This document shows positions 17,232-25,517 of a stretch of DNA of 64,000 nt, piece after piece. Source of the stretch: Methylocaldum sp. 14B (lineage in GTDB: Bacteria; Pseudomonadota; Gammaproteobacteria; Methylococcales; Methylococcaceae); NCBI RefSeq assembly GCF_002005105.1, contig NZ_MSCV01000019.1:1-64000 (forward strand). The letters are read 5' to 3'. The notes beneath the pieces are model-generated. The model did no database searches. It saw nothing but the letters and a program-made list of their open reading frames with translations, and was not told the DNA's origin. Made by a program: the position numbers and the translations under genes. Position 1 is the first letter of the stretch; every line of letters starts with the position of its first letter.

Positions 17232-18788
17232 TTATGCCGCCGGCGTCCATTGATAAAGCCAGGTTTCGGTCAGCGCGCCCAGTTCGTCCCGAAGATAGCA
17301 ACGTAAGTCGACCGGCTCGCTGCCGTCGCTTATCAAGTCGAAATTGCAGCGCCAGGCGTTGGTGCCCCTCAGCGGACGTGCCGCCGGCTCCTTGATTTGT
17401 CCACGGGAGGTCGTGATGATCGGCTCGACCTTGGCGGTTTCCGGCAGGTCGCTCAGCCGGCCGCCTTCGAAGTCAATGACGAACTTGCGAGATGGAATGC
17501 GGTTCTTTTGTCCGGGAATGCCGCCTGCTCCGATACGGGTGGCAACCACCTTGGCCGCACGGGAACTGACCGGCGGTTCGCCCCAGTGCAATCGATATTT
17601 GAATACTCGCTCCTGGCCCGGCTGGAATAGTTCCTCCGGACTCCAAAAAACGACGATGTTGTCGAAGGTCTCGTCAGCCGTCGGGATCTCCACCAACTGC
17701 ACGGCACCTCGACCCCACCCGTCGAGCGGTTCCACCCAAGCGGAAGGACGTAGATGATAGTTGGCGCCATCGTCCAGATAATGGTCGAAGTTGCGATCCC
17801 GCTGCAACAGACCAAATCCTTTTGGGTTGTTGTCCACGAACGAATTGACGCGCACCACAGGGCTGTTGACCAGGGGGCGCCAAATCCATTCGTCGGTGCC
17901 GGCCCATAAGGCCAACCCGTCGCTATCGTGGATTTCCGGGCGGAAGTCGTCGGACACCCGGCGGTCGTTCTCGCCGTGCTGATACATGGATGTCAGCGGG
18001 GCTATGCCGATCCGCTCTATCGATTTACGCGGGAACAGATGGGCTTCGATTTCCATGACTGTCGTATCCCCCGGATTGACTTCGAAGGTATACGCGCCGG
18101 TGACGCTGGGGCTGTCGAGCAGCGCGTGGATGGTTACGAACTCGGCCTTGGGCGACGGCCTCTCCAGCCAGAAACGGCGGAATTCGGGAAATTCTTCGGG
18201 GCGCGGCAGCCCAGTGTCGACGGCCAATCCGCGCGCCGACAGGCCGTACTGCTTGGTGCCGCCGACGGCGCGGAAATAGCTCGCCCCGAGGAAGGCGAAC
18301 ATATCGCGTTCGAAGTCCGGCTCGGCATTGACGCGGAATCCGGCAAAACCGATGTCGCCGACTTTTCGGGGCCTTTCGAGTTTCGACCCGAACTCGAACA
18401 GGTCGGTCGAATACTCGATGGGTTCAGCCACGCCGTGGACGACCTCGTAGATCTCGACGGGGTGTTTGAAGAACAAGCCAAGGTGGAAAAGTCTTGCTTG
18501 GAACGGCAGATCTTGCTTGGCCCAGATCGAATGCTTGGTTTTGAAGCGGATCGATTGGTAGTCATCCCAATCCAGATTGGCGATCCAGGCCGGCAATTTT
18601 TCTTTGGGCGGATCGAAAGGTTTCCGGGAAAGCCGCTTGGCTTCCTCGATAAGCCATGCCTTGCTGAATGGCTTGGGTCCTGCTTTGCCTTTAGCTTCCG
18701 CGAGAGGCGTATAAAGCGCCGCCGGGCTGAGCACCCCCCATGCCGCCAGAGTCAGCAAACGCGCCAATAGGTCTCTTCGAGTCATCAT
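17232..18788 (-). CDS. opgD: Periplasmic glucan biosynthesis protein, OpgD/OpgG family
   Basis: The 518-residue protein belongs to the MdoG/OpgG family, which shapes osmoregulated periplasmic glucans. It starts with MMTRRDLLARLLTLAAW, a twin-arginine (Tat) signal, which is typical of the OpgD branch rather than the Sec-exported OpgG. The family domain fills the rest, with FFKHPVEIYEVV, EFGSKLERPRKVGDIGFAGFR, and the C-terminal carbohydrate-binding-like part (EPLDGWGRGAVQLVEIPT). No opgH glucosyltransferase is present nearby, so either it is encoded elsewhere or this copy stands alone. It lies just downstream of the sensor-kinase operon on the strand but starts its own unit; the upstream side is a divergent intergenic region shared with the Nif3-like gene. 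Confidence 0.88.
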   Translation of the reverse strand: MMTRRDLLARLLTLAAWGVLSPAALYTPLAEAKGKAGPKPFSKAWLIEEAKRLSRKPFDPPKEKLPAWIANLDWDDYQSIRFKTKHSIWAKQDLPFQARLFHLGLFFKHPVEIYEVVHGVAEPIEYSTDLFEFGSKLERPRKVGDIGFAGFRVNAEPDFERDMFAFLGASYFRAVGGTKQYGLSARGLAVDTGLPRPEEFPEFRRFWLERPSPKAEFVTIHALLDSPSVTGAYTFEVNPGDTTVMEIEAHLFPRKSIERIGIAPLTSMYQHGENDRRVSDDFRPEIHDSDGLALWAGTDEWIWRPLVNSPVVRVNSFVDNNPKGFGLLQRDRNFDHYLDDGANYHLRPSAWVEPLDGWGRGAVQLVEIPTADETFDNIVVFWSPEELFQPGQERVFKYRLHWGEPPVSSRAAKVVATRIGAGGIPGQKNRIPSRKFVIDFEGGRLSDLPETAKVEPIITTSRGQIKEPAARPLRGTNAWRCNFDLISDGSEPVDLRCYLRDELGALTETWLYQWTPAA

Positions 18789-19005
18789 GCTGTTACATCA
18801 ATGAGAAATGAAGGTACGCAATCTAACGATCTTCCGACCTTACGTCCAGAGCCCAGAAAGCCCGTATGCGCCTGATGAAGAATGCGGTAGCTTCCCTCGG
18901 GCTGAGCTAATAGCGCTATCATGGGGAGCACGGCCGCTGCTGACAGCGGCAACGGTTTGCAGAATCGAGAACGCAGGAGGGCCAGTCAAAGATGGGGTCG
19001 TGCCA

Positions 19006-19770
19006 ATGGTGATGCGAGATGATTTGGAAGCATTCTTGAAAGAACTCTTAAAACCGCAGGATTTCGCGGACTACGGCCCCAATGGCCTGCAAATCGAAGG
19101 GAGCGAGCGGATCGAGCGTATCGCGTTTGCCGTTTCGGCTACGGCGCACTCGGCATTCGCTGCGGTGGAACGAGGCGCTCAAGCGCTGATCGTGCACCAC
19201 GGACTCTTCTGGAAGTTCCATGGCCCGAAAACCCTGACCGGCCCTTTCGCCCGGCGCGTTTTCCCGCTGGTGCGCAACCATGTCAGCCTGTTCGCTTATC
19301 ATCTCCCGCTCGATGCCCATCCGGAAGTGGGCAATGCCGCCAGCCTGGGGCGGGCCATCGGTCTGGGCGAGCAGCAATCTTTCGGTGATTACCAACGCTG
19401 CCCGACCGGCATCAAGGGAGTGTTTGCCGAGCCGCTAAGCGCCGCCGCATTGCGGGACAGATTGGGCGCGGTGCTCGACCATCCGGTGCTGTTCGCAACC
19501 CCCGATGAAAGAGCGATTGTTCGGTCGTGCGGGATCATTACGGGCGGTGCGAACCGGGATTGGCCCTTGGCCTTGCAAGACGGGCTCGATGCCTACGTCA
19601 CCGGCGAGATGAGCGAACACGACTGGCACGAGGCGCAAGAGGCCGGAATGCACATGTACGCGGGCGGCCACAACGCTACCGAACGCTTCGGCGTTCAAGC
19701 CTTGATGGAAAGGGTGCAGGATACTTTCGATGTCGAGTGTTTCTTCATTCCCAGCGACAATCCGGCATGA
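19006..19770 (+). CDS. Nif3-like dinuclear metal centre protein (YbgI/DUF34 family)
   Basis: The 254-residue protein matches the Nif3/YbgI family from DYGPNGLQIEG through ALIVHHGLFWKF, FAYHLPLDAHPEVGN and AGHNATERFG; the His-rich segments supply the two-metal site. The family's biochemical role is still unclear, with GTP cyclohydrolase-related and metal-handling roles proposed. The open frame runs back to 18808, but homology begins near MVMRDDLEAFL, so I chose ATG 19006; ATG 19012 or GTG 19000 are also possible. The downstream GIY-YIG gene starts six bases after its stop, suggesting an operon of three small genes. Confidence 0.88.
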   Translation: MVMRDDLEAFLKELLKPQDFADYGPNGLQIEGSERIERIAFAVSATAHSAFAAVERGAQALIVHHGLFWKFHGPKTLTGPFARRVFPLVRNHVSLFAYHLPLDAHPEVGNAASLGRAIGLGEQQSFGDYQRCPTGIKGVFAEPLSAAALRDRLGAVLDHPVLFATPDERAIVRSCGIITGGANRDWPLALQDGLDAYVTGEMSEHDWHEAQEAGMHMYAGGHNATERFGVQALMERVQDTFDVECFFIPSDNPA

Positions 19771-19776
19771 TCGATC

Positions 19777-20151
19777 ATGGCGTTTTCGACCTACCAGTTA
19801 CTGATTCACGTCTCCGAAAACCTCCGAATCCGGATAGGGCAACTCGGCACCTTCGATTTTCCCACAGGCCGTTACATTTATACCGGGAGCGCGAAACGTA
19901 ACTTCGAAGCGAGAATCACGCGGCATTTGGCCAAGAGCAAACGGCTGCGCTGGCATATCGACTATTTATTGGCCGCTTCCGGCGTCGATGTCGTGGACGT
20001 GCTAAGGTTTGACGCGTCCGAATGCGAGGTCAATCGTCGCACCGCAGGTCGCGTTATCGTCAACCGCTTCGGAGCCGGCGATTGCCGATCGGGTTGCGGC
20101 AGTCACCTCAAGTATCGAGCGGCCGGAGAGACTGTTGGGGAGCCATGCTGA
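19777..20151 (+). CDS. GIY-YIG-like (DUF123, Uri-type) endonuclease family protein
   Basis: The 124-residue protein resembles the DUF123 branch of the GIY-YIG fold: TYQLLIHVSENLRIRIG, then FDFPTGRYIYTGSAKRN, ARITRHLAKSKRLRWHIDYLL. Relatives are small, mostly uncharacterised proteins proposed to act on nucleic acids. The C-terminus is rich in Cys (CRSGCGSH). It begins six bases after the Nif3-like stop and its own stop overlaps the start of the GNAT gene by seven bases, so the three are probably co-transcribed and coupled. Confidence 0.8.
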   Translation: MAFSTYQLLIHVSENLRIRIGQLGTFDFPTGRYIYTGSAKRNFEARITRHLAKSKRLRWHIDYLLAASGVDVVDVLRFDASECEVNRRTAGRVIVNRFGAGDCRSGCGSHLKYRAAGETVGEPC

Positions 20152-20645
20152 GCATCGTTTCTGCCCAACCCGAAGATGCCGAAGCCATCGCCGAAATGGC
20201 TCTCGATATATGGCGACGCCATTATTATCCGGACGTGCTGACCCAGGATGAGATCGAGCATTTTTGGAATCGCATGTATCGGCCTGAAGCGATACGAAGC
20301 GAGATGGAGCGCGGAGTCGTTTACGAACGGATCGTGCTGGACGGTGAAATGGTCGGTTTTCTCGCTTATCACCACCATCTGGAGCAGATGCGTATGCGGC
20401 TCAACAAGCTTTATCTTTTGCCGCAATTTCACGGGCGGGGATACGGCGCGTCCGCGCTGGCGCACGTCAAGGCCGTCGCGGCACGCTTAGGGGCCCGCGA
20501 GATTTATCTTTACGTGTTCAGGAAGAACGATAGGGCAGTCCGTGCCTATCTTCGGGCCGGTTTCGTCATCGTCCGCGCAGAAATAGCCGAAGGCGGCGAT
20601 GGTTTCTATTACGATGACTACGTGATGTGCTGTACGCTTGATTGA
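20145..20645 (+). CDS. GNAT family acetyltransferase
   Basis: The 166-residue protein is a GNAT N-acetyltransferase, with the acetyl-CoA pyrophosphate loop QFHGRGYGASALAHV and the C-terminal FRKNDRAVRAYLRAGFVIV. The substrate is unknown. I chose the ATG at 20145, preceded by GGGGAG; the longer frame is an out-of-frame reading of the end of the GIY-YIG gene. It is the last gene of the three-gene plus-strand group. Confidence 0.87.
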   Translation: MLSIVSAQPEDAEAIAEMALDIWRRHYYPDVLTQDEIEHFWNRMYRPEAIRSEMERGVVYERIVLDGEMVGFLAYHHHLEQMRMRLNKLYLLPQFHGRGYGASALAHVKAVAARLGAREIYLYVFRKNDRAVRAYLRAGFVIVRAEIAEGGDGFYYDDYVMCCTLD

Positions 20646-20780
20646 AGCGGGCGGTCCGCGGCTAAGCAACTGGGCATCCAGAGCACCGAGATGTGAGCTG
20701 GGCCGACGCCATCCTTGGCTTTTGGATTCCGAATCACAAACGGTTGCTTTAGCTGCAACCCTATTGTCTTCAGCCGCTCG

Positions 20781-21218
20781 TTATTGCGCGGGCGTTCCAT
20801 GCTGCATCTGTTGGCCGCCCTGCATCGGTCCGCCGTGCTGCATTTGACCGCCGCCATGCTGTCTCATCTGCTGCATGTGCTGCTGCATCATTTGCTGATG
20901 CTGCGCGTGGTGTTCTCGCATGAGTTTCCGTTGTTCTTCTTTCAGTCGCTCCCGTTCTTTGTCGTCTTTGGCGGCGATGATCTGGTTCATGAGTTCGTGC
21001 ATTTTCAGCATGTGATCCTGGGCTTGCCGAATGTGCTGTTCTCGTTGTTCCTCGGTCATGTTTCCCATCATGCCGCCCATCATTCCACCCATACCCCCCA
21101 TGCCACCCATTTGGTGCTGACCGGTAGACTGTTGAGACGCGTGTTGTTCGGCGAAGCCGGTTGAACAAATCGGAGAAATCAACAATGCGGCAGCGATGCA
21201 TTTCAAAGTTGTTTTCAT
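20781..21218 (-). CDS. Exported Met/His/Gln-rich small protein, possible metal binder
   Basis: The 145-residue protein starts with a Sec signal peptide (MKTTLKCIAAALLISPICSTGFA) behind a strong GGAGGAG ribosome-binding site. The mature part has a Gly-Met block at residues ~37-53 (GGMGGMGGMMGGMMG), a charged helical middle (~55-100) and a C-terminal run of His, Gln and Met (HQQMMQQHMQQMRQHGGG). No named family was recognised. Met- and His-rich periplasmic proteins often bind copper or silver, and a methanotroph handles much copper, so a copper role is plausible but not shown. Alternatively it is a periplasmic chaperone-like or low-complexity structural protein. Confidence 0.75.
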   Translation of the reverse strand: MKTTLKCIAAALLISPICSTGFAEQHASQQSTGQHQMGGMGGMGGMMGGMMGNMTEEQREQHIRQAQDHMLKMHELMNQIIAAKDDKERERLKEEQRKLMREHHAQHQQMMQQHMQQMRQHGGGQMQHGGPMQGGQQMQHGTPAQ

Positions 21219-21422
21219 AATGATCTCCTCCTAACGATGAGCTGATTAAACTGTCGACTCTGGTCCGCCGTCTTACGTGACATACGTTCCATCTTTTCAA
21301 AGTAGCAGCTAATGGACGGATGCACCATAGGCGGGAGCGGTTCGGAAACCGTCGTCCCCAAATAACATGAGGACATCATCTGAGCCGGCCGAGTTCAAGT
21401 CTGGAACCTATTTGGAACCCTA

Positions 21423-21887
21423 ATGCGTTTTATCGGCGTTATTTCGGATACTCATGGTTTGATGCGACCTGAAGCGATAACCGCGCTTGGAGGCTGCGAT
21501 CTGATTCTTCATGCCGGCGACATCGGTCGTCCCGAAGTGCTCGATACATTGCGATCCATTGCGCCGGTCGTCGCCGTTCGTGGAAACGTCGATAAGGGGG
21601 CATGGGCGGAGCCGCTTCCGGAACGGGAAGTTGTTCGTATCGATGGCCGTTGCATCTATCTCTTGCACAACCTGAAAGAGTTGAATCTGAACCCGGCGGC
21701 AGCCGGATTCGCCGCCGTGGTTTCAGGGCATTCCCATCAGCCGAAGATCCGTAAAGAAGGCGGGGTTTGTTATCTGAACCCCGGGAGTGCGGGACCGCGG
21801 CGGTTCAAATTGCCGGTTTCGATCGGGCGTTTGGTGCTCTCGGACGGAGAACTGTGCGGTGAGATCGTTGAACTCGATGTTTATTAA
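21423..21887 (+). CDS. YfcE/MJ0936-type metallophosphoesterase
   Basis: The 154-residue protein has the calcineurin-like phosphoesterase motifs: ISDTHG (residues 7-12), LHAGDIG, VRGNVD, and GHSHQPKI for the two-metal centre. Length fits the small YfcE family of phosphodiesterases. Its physiological substrate is unknown. The stop codon at 21885-21887 lies inside the first bases of the structured repeat that follows. Confidence 0.88.
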   Translation: MRFIGVISDTHGLMRPEAITALGGCDLILHAGDIGRPEVLDTLRSIAPVVAVRGNVDKGAWAEPLPEREVVRIDGRCIYLLHNLKELNLNPAAAGFAAVVSGHSHQPKIRKEGGVCYLNPGSAGPRRFKLPVSIGRLVLSDGELCGEIVELDVY

Positions 21888-22030
21888 TCAGGCCCGTAAA
21901 TACCAGGAGGGTATTTACGGGCCGCTGCCAAGGCCGGTGTACAGGCCCGGCCTTGGCTCACTCGGCTTGCCGCCGCGCCGGGGTATCCGTGTCCCGGATT
22001 AACCCGGCCTATGTTTATAGGCCGGGTTAA
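21883..22030 (+). repeat. Multi-hairpin intergenic repeat, copy 1
   Basis: This starts at the phosphoesterase stop codon and holds four hairpins in a row: a perfect 14-bp stem (GGCCCGTAAATACC), a 10-bp stem CCAAGGCCGG/CCGGCCTTGG, a weaker CGGC/GCCG stem, and CCGGGG/TCCCGG. A fifth perfect 13-bp stem (TTAACCCGGCCTA, 21999-22030) follows. The part 21883-22005 matches the reverse complement of 51778-51898 over ~120 bp. It lies ~100 bp before the GGDEF-EAL gene. I do not recognise the family; a non-coding RNA, a protein-binding array or a small mobile element are all possible. Confidence 0.8.
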
Positions 22031-22129
22031 TAAGACGGTTTTTATCCGTCCATGACAGCTTTTGCTATCTTCTACCTGCCGGAGTAACTATTATGTCGCC
22101 GTTGCCCGACAACAACAAGAAACAACCCG

Positions 22130-25100
22130 ATGGCAGAGCTTACTTATATTTCCCCCCTCCGGCTCATAGATCTTTATATTTTCTATGGCTTTTCTTTCCT
22201 GACTCTGTCGATTGTCGTCTTTTTGCAGCCCAGAAGCGATCGTGTTCTTCCTTTTGCCTCGGAGTTTTGGCTGTTGGGGATATTCGGTTTTCTCCACGGC
22301 ATCAAGGAATGGCTGGATGCCTGGATGTTGCTCAATCGAGCGGACGGCGCGGGGCTGCGTTGGTTGAATGCTTCCATATTGGTGTTTTCCTATCTGGCGT
22401 TGTTCGAGTTCGGGCGCCGATTGGTGCTGCTCTGCGCGGCTTCCCGGAATGAACGGCAACCGGTTTGGCAACCATGGCTCGGCGCCTGGATTTATCTTCC
22501 CTTCTTGACTGGCGTGTTCGCACTGACTTGGATCGCCGATGATGCCATTCGTGGGGTAAGTGCCGGCGGAAGGATTTTTTTCGGTTTCAGCGGCAGTTTG
22601 ATAAGCGGTGCGTTGTTGGTGGTGAAGCGGGGCCGCGTATGCGGGTGGCCAACCTTTCCCGAGACCAGACCTTATTTCTATGTCGCCGCGGGGGCGCTGT
22701 TCGCCTATGGAGTCGTCGCCGGATTGCTGACCGAGGGCGATGCTGCATTTCCCGACTGGATACCTACCGCGAACTCGTTCCTCGCCTCTACGGGCATTCC
22801 CATATATGTCCTCAGAGGGTCTTGCGCGTTCGTGCTGGCTCTGGCTTTGGCAGTCATTACGCGAGCGGCAAACATTGCCGCGCGAAAACACGAGGAGGCA
22901 GCGCGCGCCGAGGCGGCGGCGCTCAATATCGGTCTTGCGCGACGGGTGCGGGAAAGTACGGTTTCGCTCGAAGAGGCTAACTGCAAACTTCAGGAGGAAG
23001 TCGACGAAAGAAAACTCATCGAGCAGGGACTGCGGGAGCGTGAGGCCGATTTGCGGCGTGCGCAGTCGGTCGCCCACGTCGGCAGTTGGCATTTGGACGT
23101 TCGGAATAATGCGCTCCGCTGGTCTGCCGAAACTCACCGAATCTTCGGTGTTCCCGAGGCTGAGCCCCTCGCGCTCGAAAATTTTTTGAGATTGATTCAC
23201 CCGGAAGACCGTGACTTTGTCGAAAATTCCTGGCAGGCCGCCTTGCGCGGCGAGCCCTATGACATCGAGCATCGAATCGTGGTCTCGGGGCAGGTGAAAT
23301 GGGTACGGGAAAGGGCCAAACTCGAATTCGATCCCAGCGGCCGCCCGGTTTCCGGTACCGGCATCGTTCAGGACATTACTCAGCGAAAGCAGGCCGAAGA
23401 GGAACTGAGGCATGCCAAGGAGCTGATCCAGTTGGTGGTGGATTCGATACCGGCGTATGTATCGTTGGTGGATCGAGAGCACCGCTATGTCTTGGTCAAT
23501 CGAGGTTATGAAGAGTGGTTTCAAAAATCGCGCGGCGAGATCATCGGCAAGCATATGTCCGACCTCATGGAACCGGACATTTATGAACAGGCGAAGCCCC
23601 ATGCCGATAAGGCTTTGTCCGGCGAGGTCGCGCGCTTCGAATTGCCGGCCAGGAATCAAAAAGGCGTGCAGCGCTGGCTGGATATTCAGTATCTGCCACG
23701 AATCGGTGGGAACGGTTTGGTATCGGGATTCTTTGCGCTTTGCTTCGACGTTACACACCGCAAGCATACGGAGCAGCGGTTAAGACGGGTACTGGAGCGA
23801 TTGCGGCTTTCCGAGAATCGGCAGCGCGAGCTGGCGAGACTCGCGCAGCAAGAGCATAGGCGAATGGGTGCGTTGTTGTCGGCCATGAGCATCGGCATTT
23901 TGTTCGAAGATCGAGGGGGGCTGATCGAGTATGTCAATCCGGCTTTCCACCGCATGTGGGCGATAGACGAAGATTTTCAACTGGTGGGGCGCACTACCCG
24001 TGATGTCCTGGAGCATTCGACACACCGGTTCGCCCGGCCGGATCACGCGTCCAAATACGTGTTGCATGTGCTCGACACTCACGAAATCAGCGAGCGATTC
24101 GAGCTCGATCTATACGACGGCAGGGTTCTGACGCAAATATCCTATCCGGTGACCGATGACGACGGGCGGACCATCGGGCGCTTGTGGATTTATGAGGACA
24201 TCACCTACGAACGTCAAACTGCCCAGCAACTCCTTTATCTGGCCGAGCGCGATCCCTTGACCGGCCTGTTCAATCGTCACCGCTTCCAAGATCAGCTGGA
24301 ACGCCTGATCGCCACTTCGGTGCGTACCGGCAGCCGATTTTGCCTGATCTATTTCGACCTGGACGAATTCAAGTACATCAACGACACCTTCGGCCACAAA
24401 GCCGGCGACACGGTGCTCGTGCGCATCGCCGGTGAAATATCGACTTTGGTGCGCCATGAGGAAACCTTCGCCCGGCTTGGCGGCGACGAGTTCGCCATTT
24501 TGAGCACGATAACCCCGAGCAGCGACCTCGAGGCTCTCCCTGGGCGTATCGCAAACGCGATTTCGGCGATCCCGTTCCGGTTCCGCGGCACCAATATGCG
24601 CGTTACCGGGAGCGTGGGCGTGGCGGTCTTTCCCGACCACGGGGAAAACGCGGAGGATTTGGTGGCGCATGCCGACGCCGCGATGTATCAGGCTAAAGGG
24701 CAGGGCAAGAACACTTGGGCGATTTACGACCCGACACGCGACAGCTCGGAAGCCATGATGCAGCGCCTGTCGTGGAACCGGCGCATCGCGGAGGCGCTTC
24801 AGAAAGATTTATTCGAACTCCATTTCCAGGGGGTTTACTCCGTTGACGGCGGCGCATTGAGTCATTTGGAGGTTTTGGTGCGCATGCGAAATCCTGTCGA
24901 TCCCGCATGTCTCATCATGCCGGGGCAATTCATTTCCATCGCGGAGAAGAGCGGCCAAATCACCGAGATCGACCGCTGGGTGTTACGGCACGGAATCGAA
25001 CTGTTGGCGCGGAATCCGTCGATTCCGCCGCTCGCCATCAATATTTCCGGCCGTACATTCGACGACCCGTCCCTGCCGCATTTCATTCGCAGTCAACTGA

Positions 25101-25513
25101 AGCAGAACGGCGTCGATCCTGCACGGCTCATCATCGAGCTGACGGAAACGGCGGCGGTTTCGGATATTCAGGATGCGCAACGGTTCATCGAGGCCATCCA
25201 ACAGGCTGGTTGCCTGGTTTGTTTGGACGATTTCGGGAGCGGATTTTCGACTTTCGGCTATCTCAAATACTTGGGTGTCGAAGTGCTCAAAATCGACGGG
25301 TTGTTTATCCGGGACCTGCCGAACAATCGCGATAATCAAGTTTTTGTCAAAGCGATGGTCGACGTGGCGCGCGGACTGCAAAAAATCACTGTCGCCGAAT
25401 ATGTCGAGGACGCCGCGACGCTGGAGATGATCCGTGGTCTCGGCGTCACCCTGGCTCAAGGATACTATCTCGACCGGCCAGTAGCCGACCATCCGGCCCT
25501 ACTGGAGAAATGA
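22130..25513 (+). CDS. Membrane GGDEF-EAL protein with three PAS domains
   Basis: The 1127-residue protein has an N-terminal multi-pass membrane region (~1-250, about seven hydrophobic segments), a coiled coil (~255-300), three PAS domains (~305-415, ~425-545, ~580-700), a GGDEF domain with RLGGDEFAIL (~705-870) and an EAL domain (~880-1125). In the EAL domain the signature is EVL, with DDFGSGFSTFGYL, KIDGLFI, and AEYVED in place of AEGVED. Both domains look catalytically intact, so it could make or break cyclic-di-GMP depending on input. The structured repeat copy 1 lies just upstream. It converges with the EF-hand-like gene, with four bases between the stops. Confidence 0.9.
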   Translation: MAELTYISPLRLIDLYIFYGFSFLTLSIVVFLQPRSDRVLPFASEFWLLGIFGFLHGIKEWLDAWMLLNRADGAGLRWLNASILVFSYLALFEFGRRLVLLCAASRNERQPVWQPWLGAWIYLPFLTGVFALTWIADDAIRGVSAGGRIFFGFSGSLISGALLVVKRGRVCGWPTFPETRPYFYVAAGALFAYGVVAGLLTEGDAAFPDWIPTANSFLASTGIPIYVLRGSCAFVLALALAVITRAANIAARKHEEAARAEAAALNIGLARRVRESTVSLEEANCKLQEEVDERKLIEQGLREREADLRRAQSVAHVGSWHLDVRNNALRWSAETHRIFGVPEAEPLALENFLRLIHPEDRDFVENSWQAALRGEPYDIEHRIVVSGQVKWVRERAKLEFDPSGRPVSGTGIVQDITQRKQAEEELRHAKELIQLVVDSIPAYVSLVDREHRYVLVNRGYEEWFQKSRGEIIGKHMSDLMEPDIYEQAKPHADKALSGEVARFELPARNQKGVQRWLDIQYLPRIGGNGLVSGFFALCFDVTHRKHTEQRLRRVLERLRLSENRQRELARLAQQEHRRMGALLSAMSIGILFEDRGGLIEYVNPAFHRMWAIDEDFQLVGRTTRDVLEHSTHRFARPDHASKYVLHVLDTHEISERFELDLYDGRVLTQISYPVTDDDGRTIGRLWIYEDITYERQTAQQLLYLAERDPLTGLFNRHRFQDQLERLIATSVRTGSRFCLIYFDLDEFKYINDTFGHKAGDTVLVRIAGEISTLVRHEETFARLGGDEFAILSTITPSSDLEALPGRIANAISAIPFRFRGTNMRVTGSVGVAVFPDHGENAEDLVAHADAAMYQAKGQGKNTWAIYDPTRDSSEAMMQRLSWNRRIAEALQKDLFELHFQGVYSVDGGALSHLEVLVRMRNPVDPACLIMPGQFISIAEKSGQITEIDRWVLRHGIELLARNPSIPPLAINISGRTFDDPSLPHFIRSQLKQNGVDPARLIIELTETAAVSDIQDAQRFIEAIQQAGCLVCLDDFGSGFSTFGYLKYLGVEVLKIDGLFIRDLPNNRDNQVFVKAMVDVARGLQKITVAEYVEDAATLEMIRGLGVTLAQGYYLDRPVADHPALLEK

Positions 25514-25517
25514 GGCT

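Noticed and set aside
20770-21300. 176-residue frame overlapping the Met-rich gene
   Set aside because: It is an alternative reading of the same region without signal peptide or ribosome-binding site; the 145-residue frame has both.
22091-23767. 558-residue minus-strand frame
   Set aside because: It lies opposite the membrane and PAS part of the GGDEF-EAL protein and has no domain.
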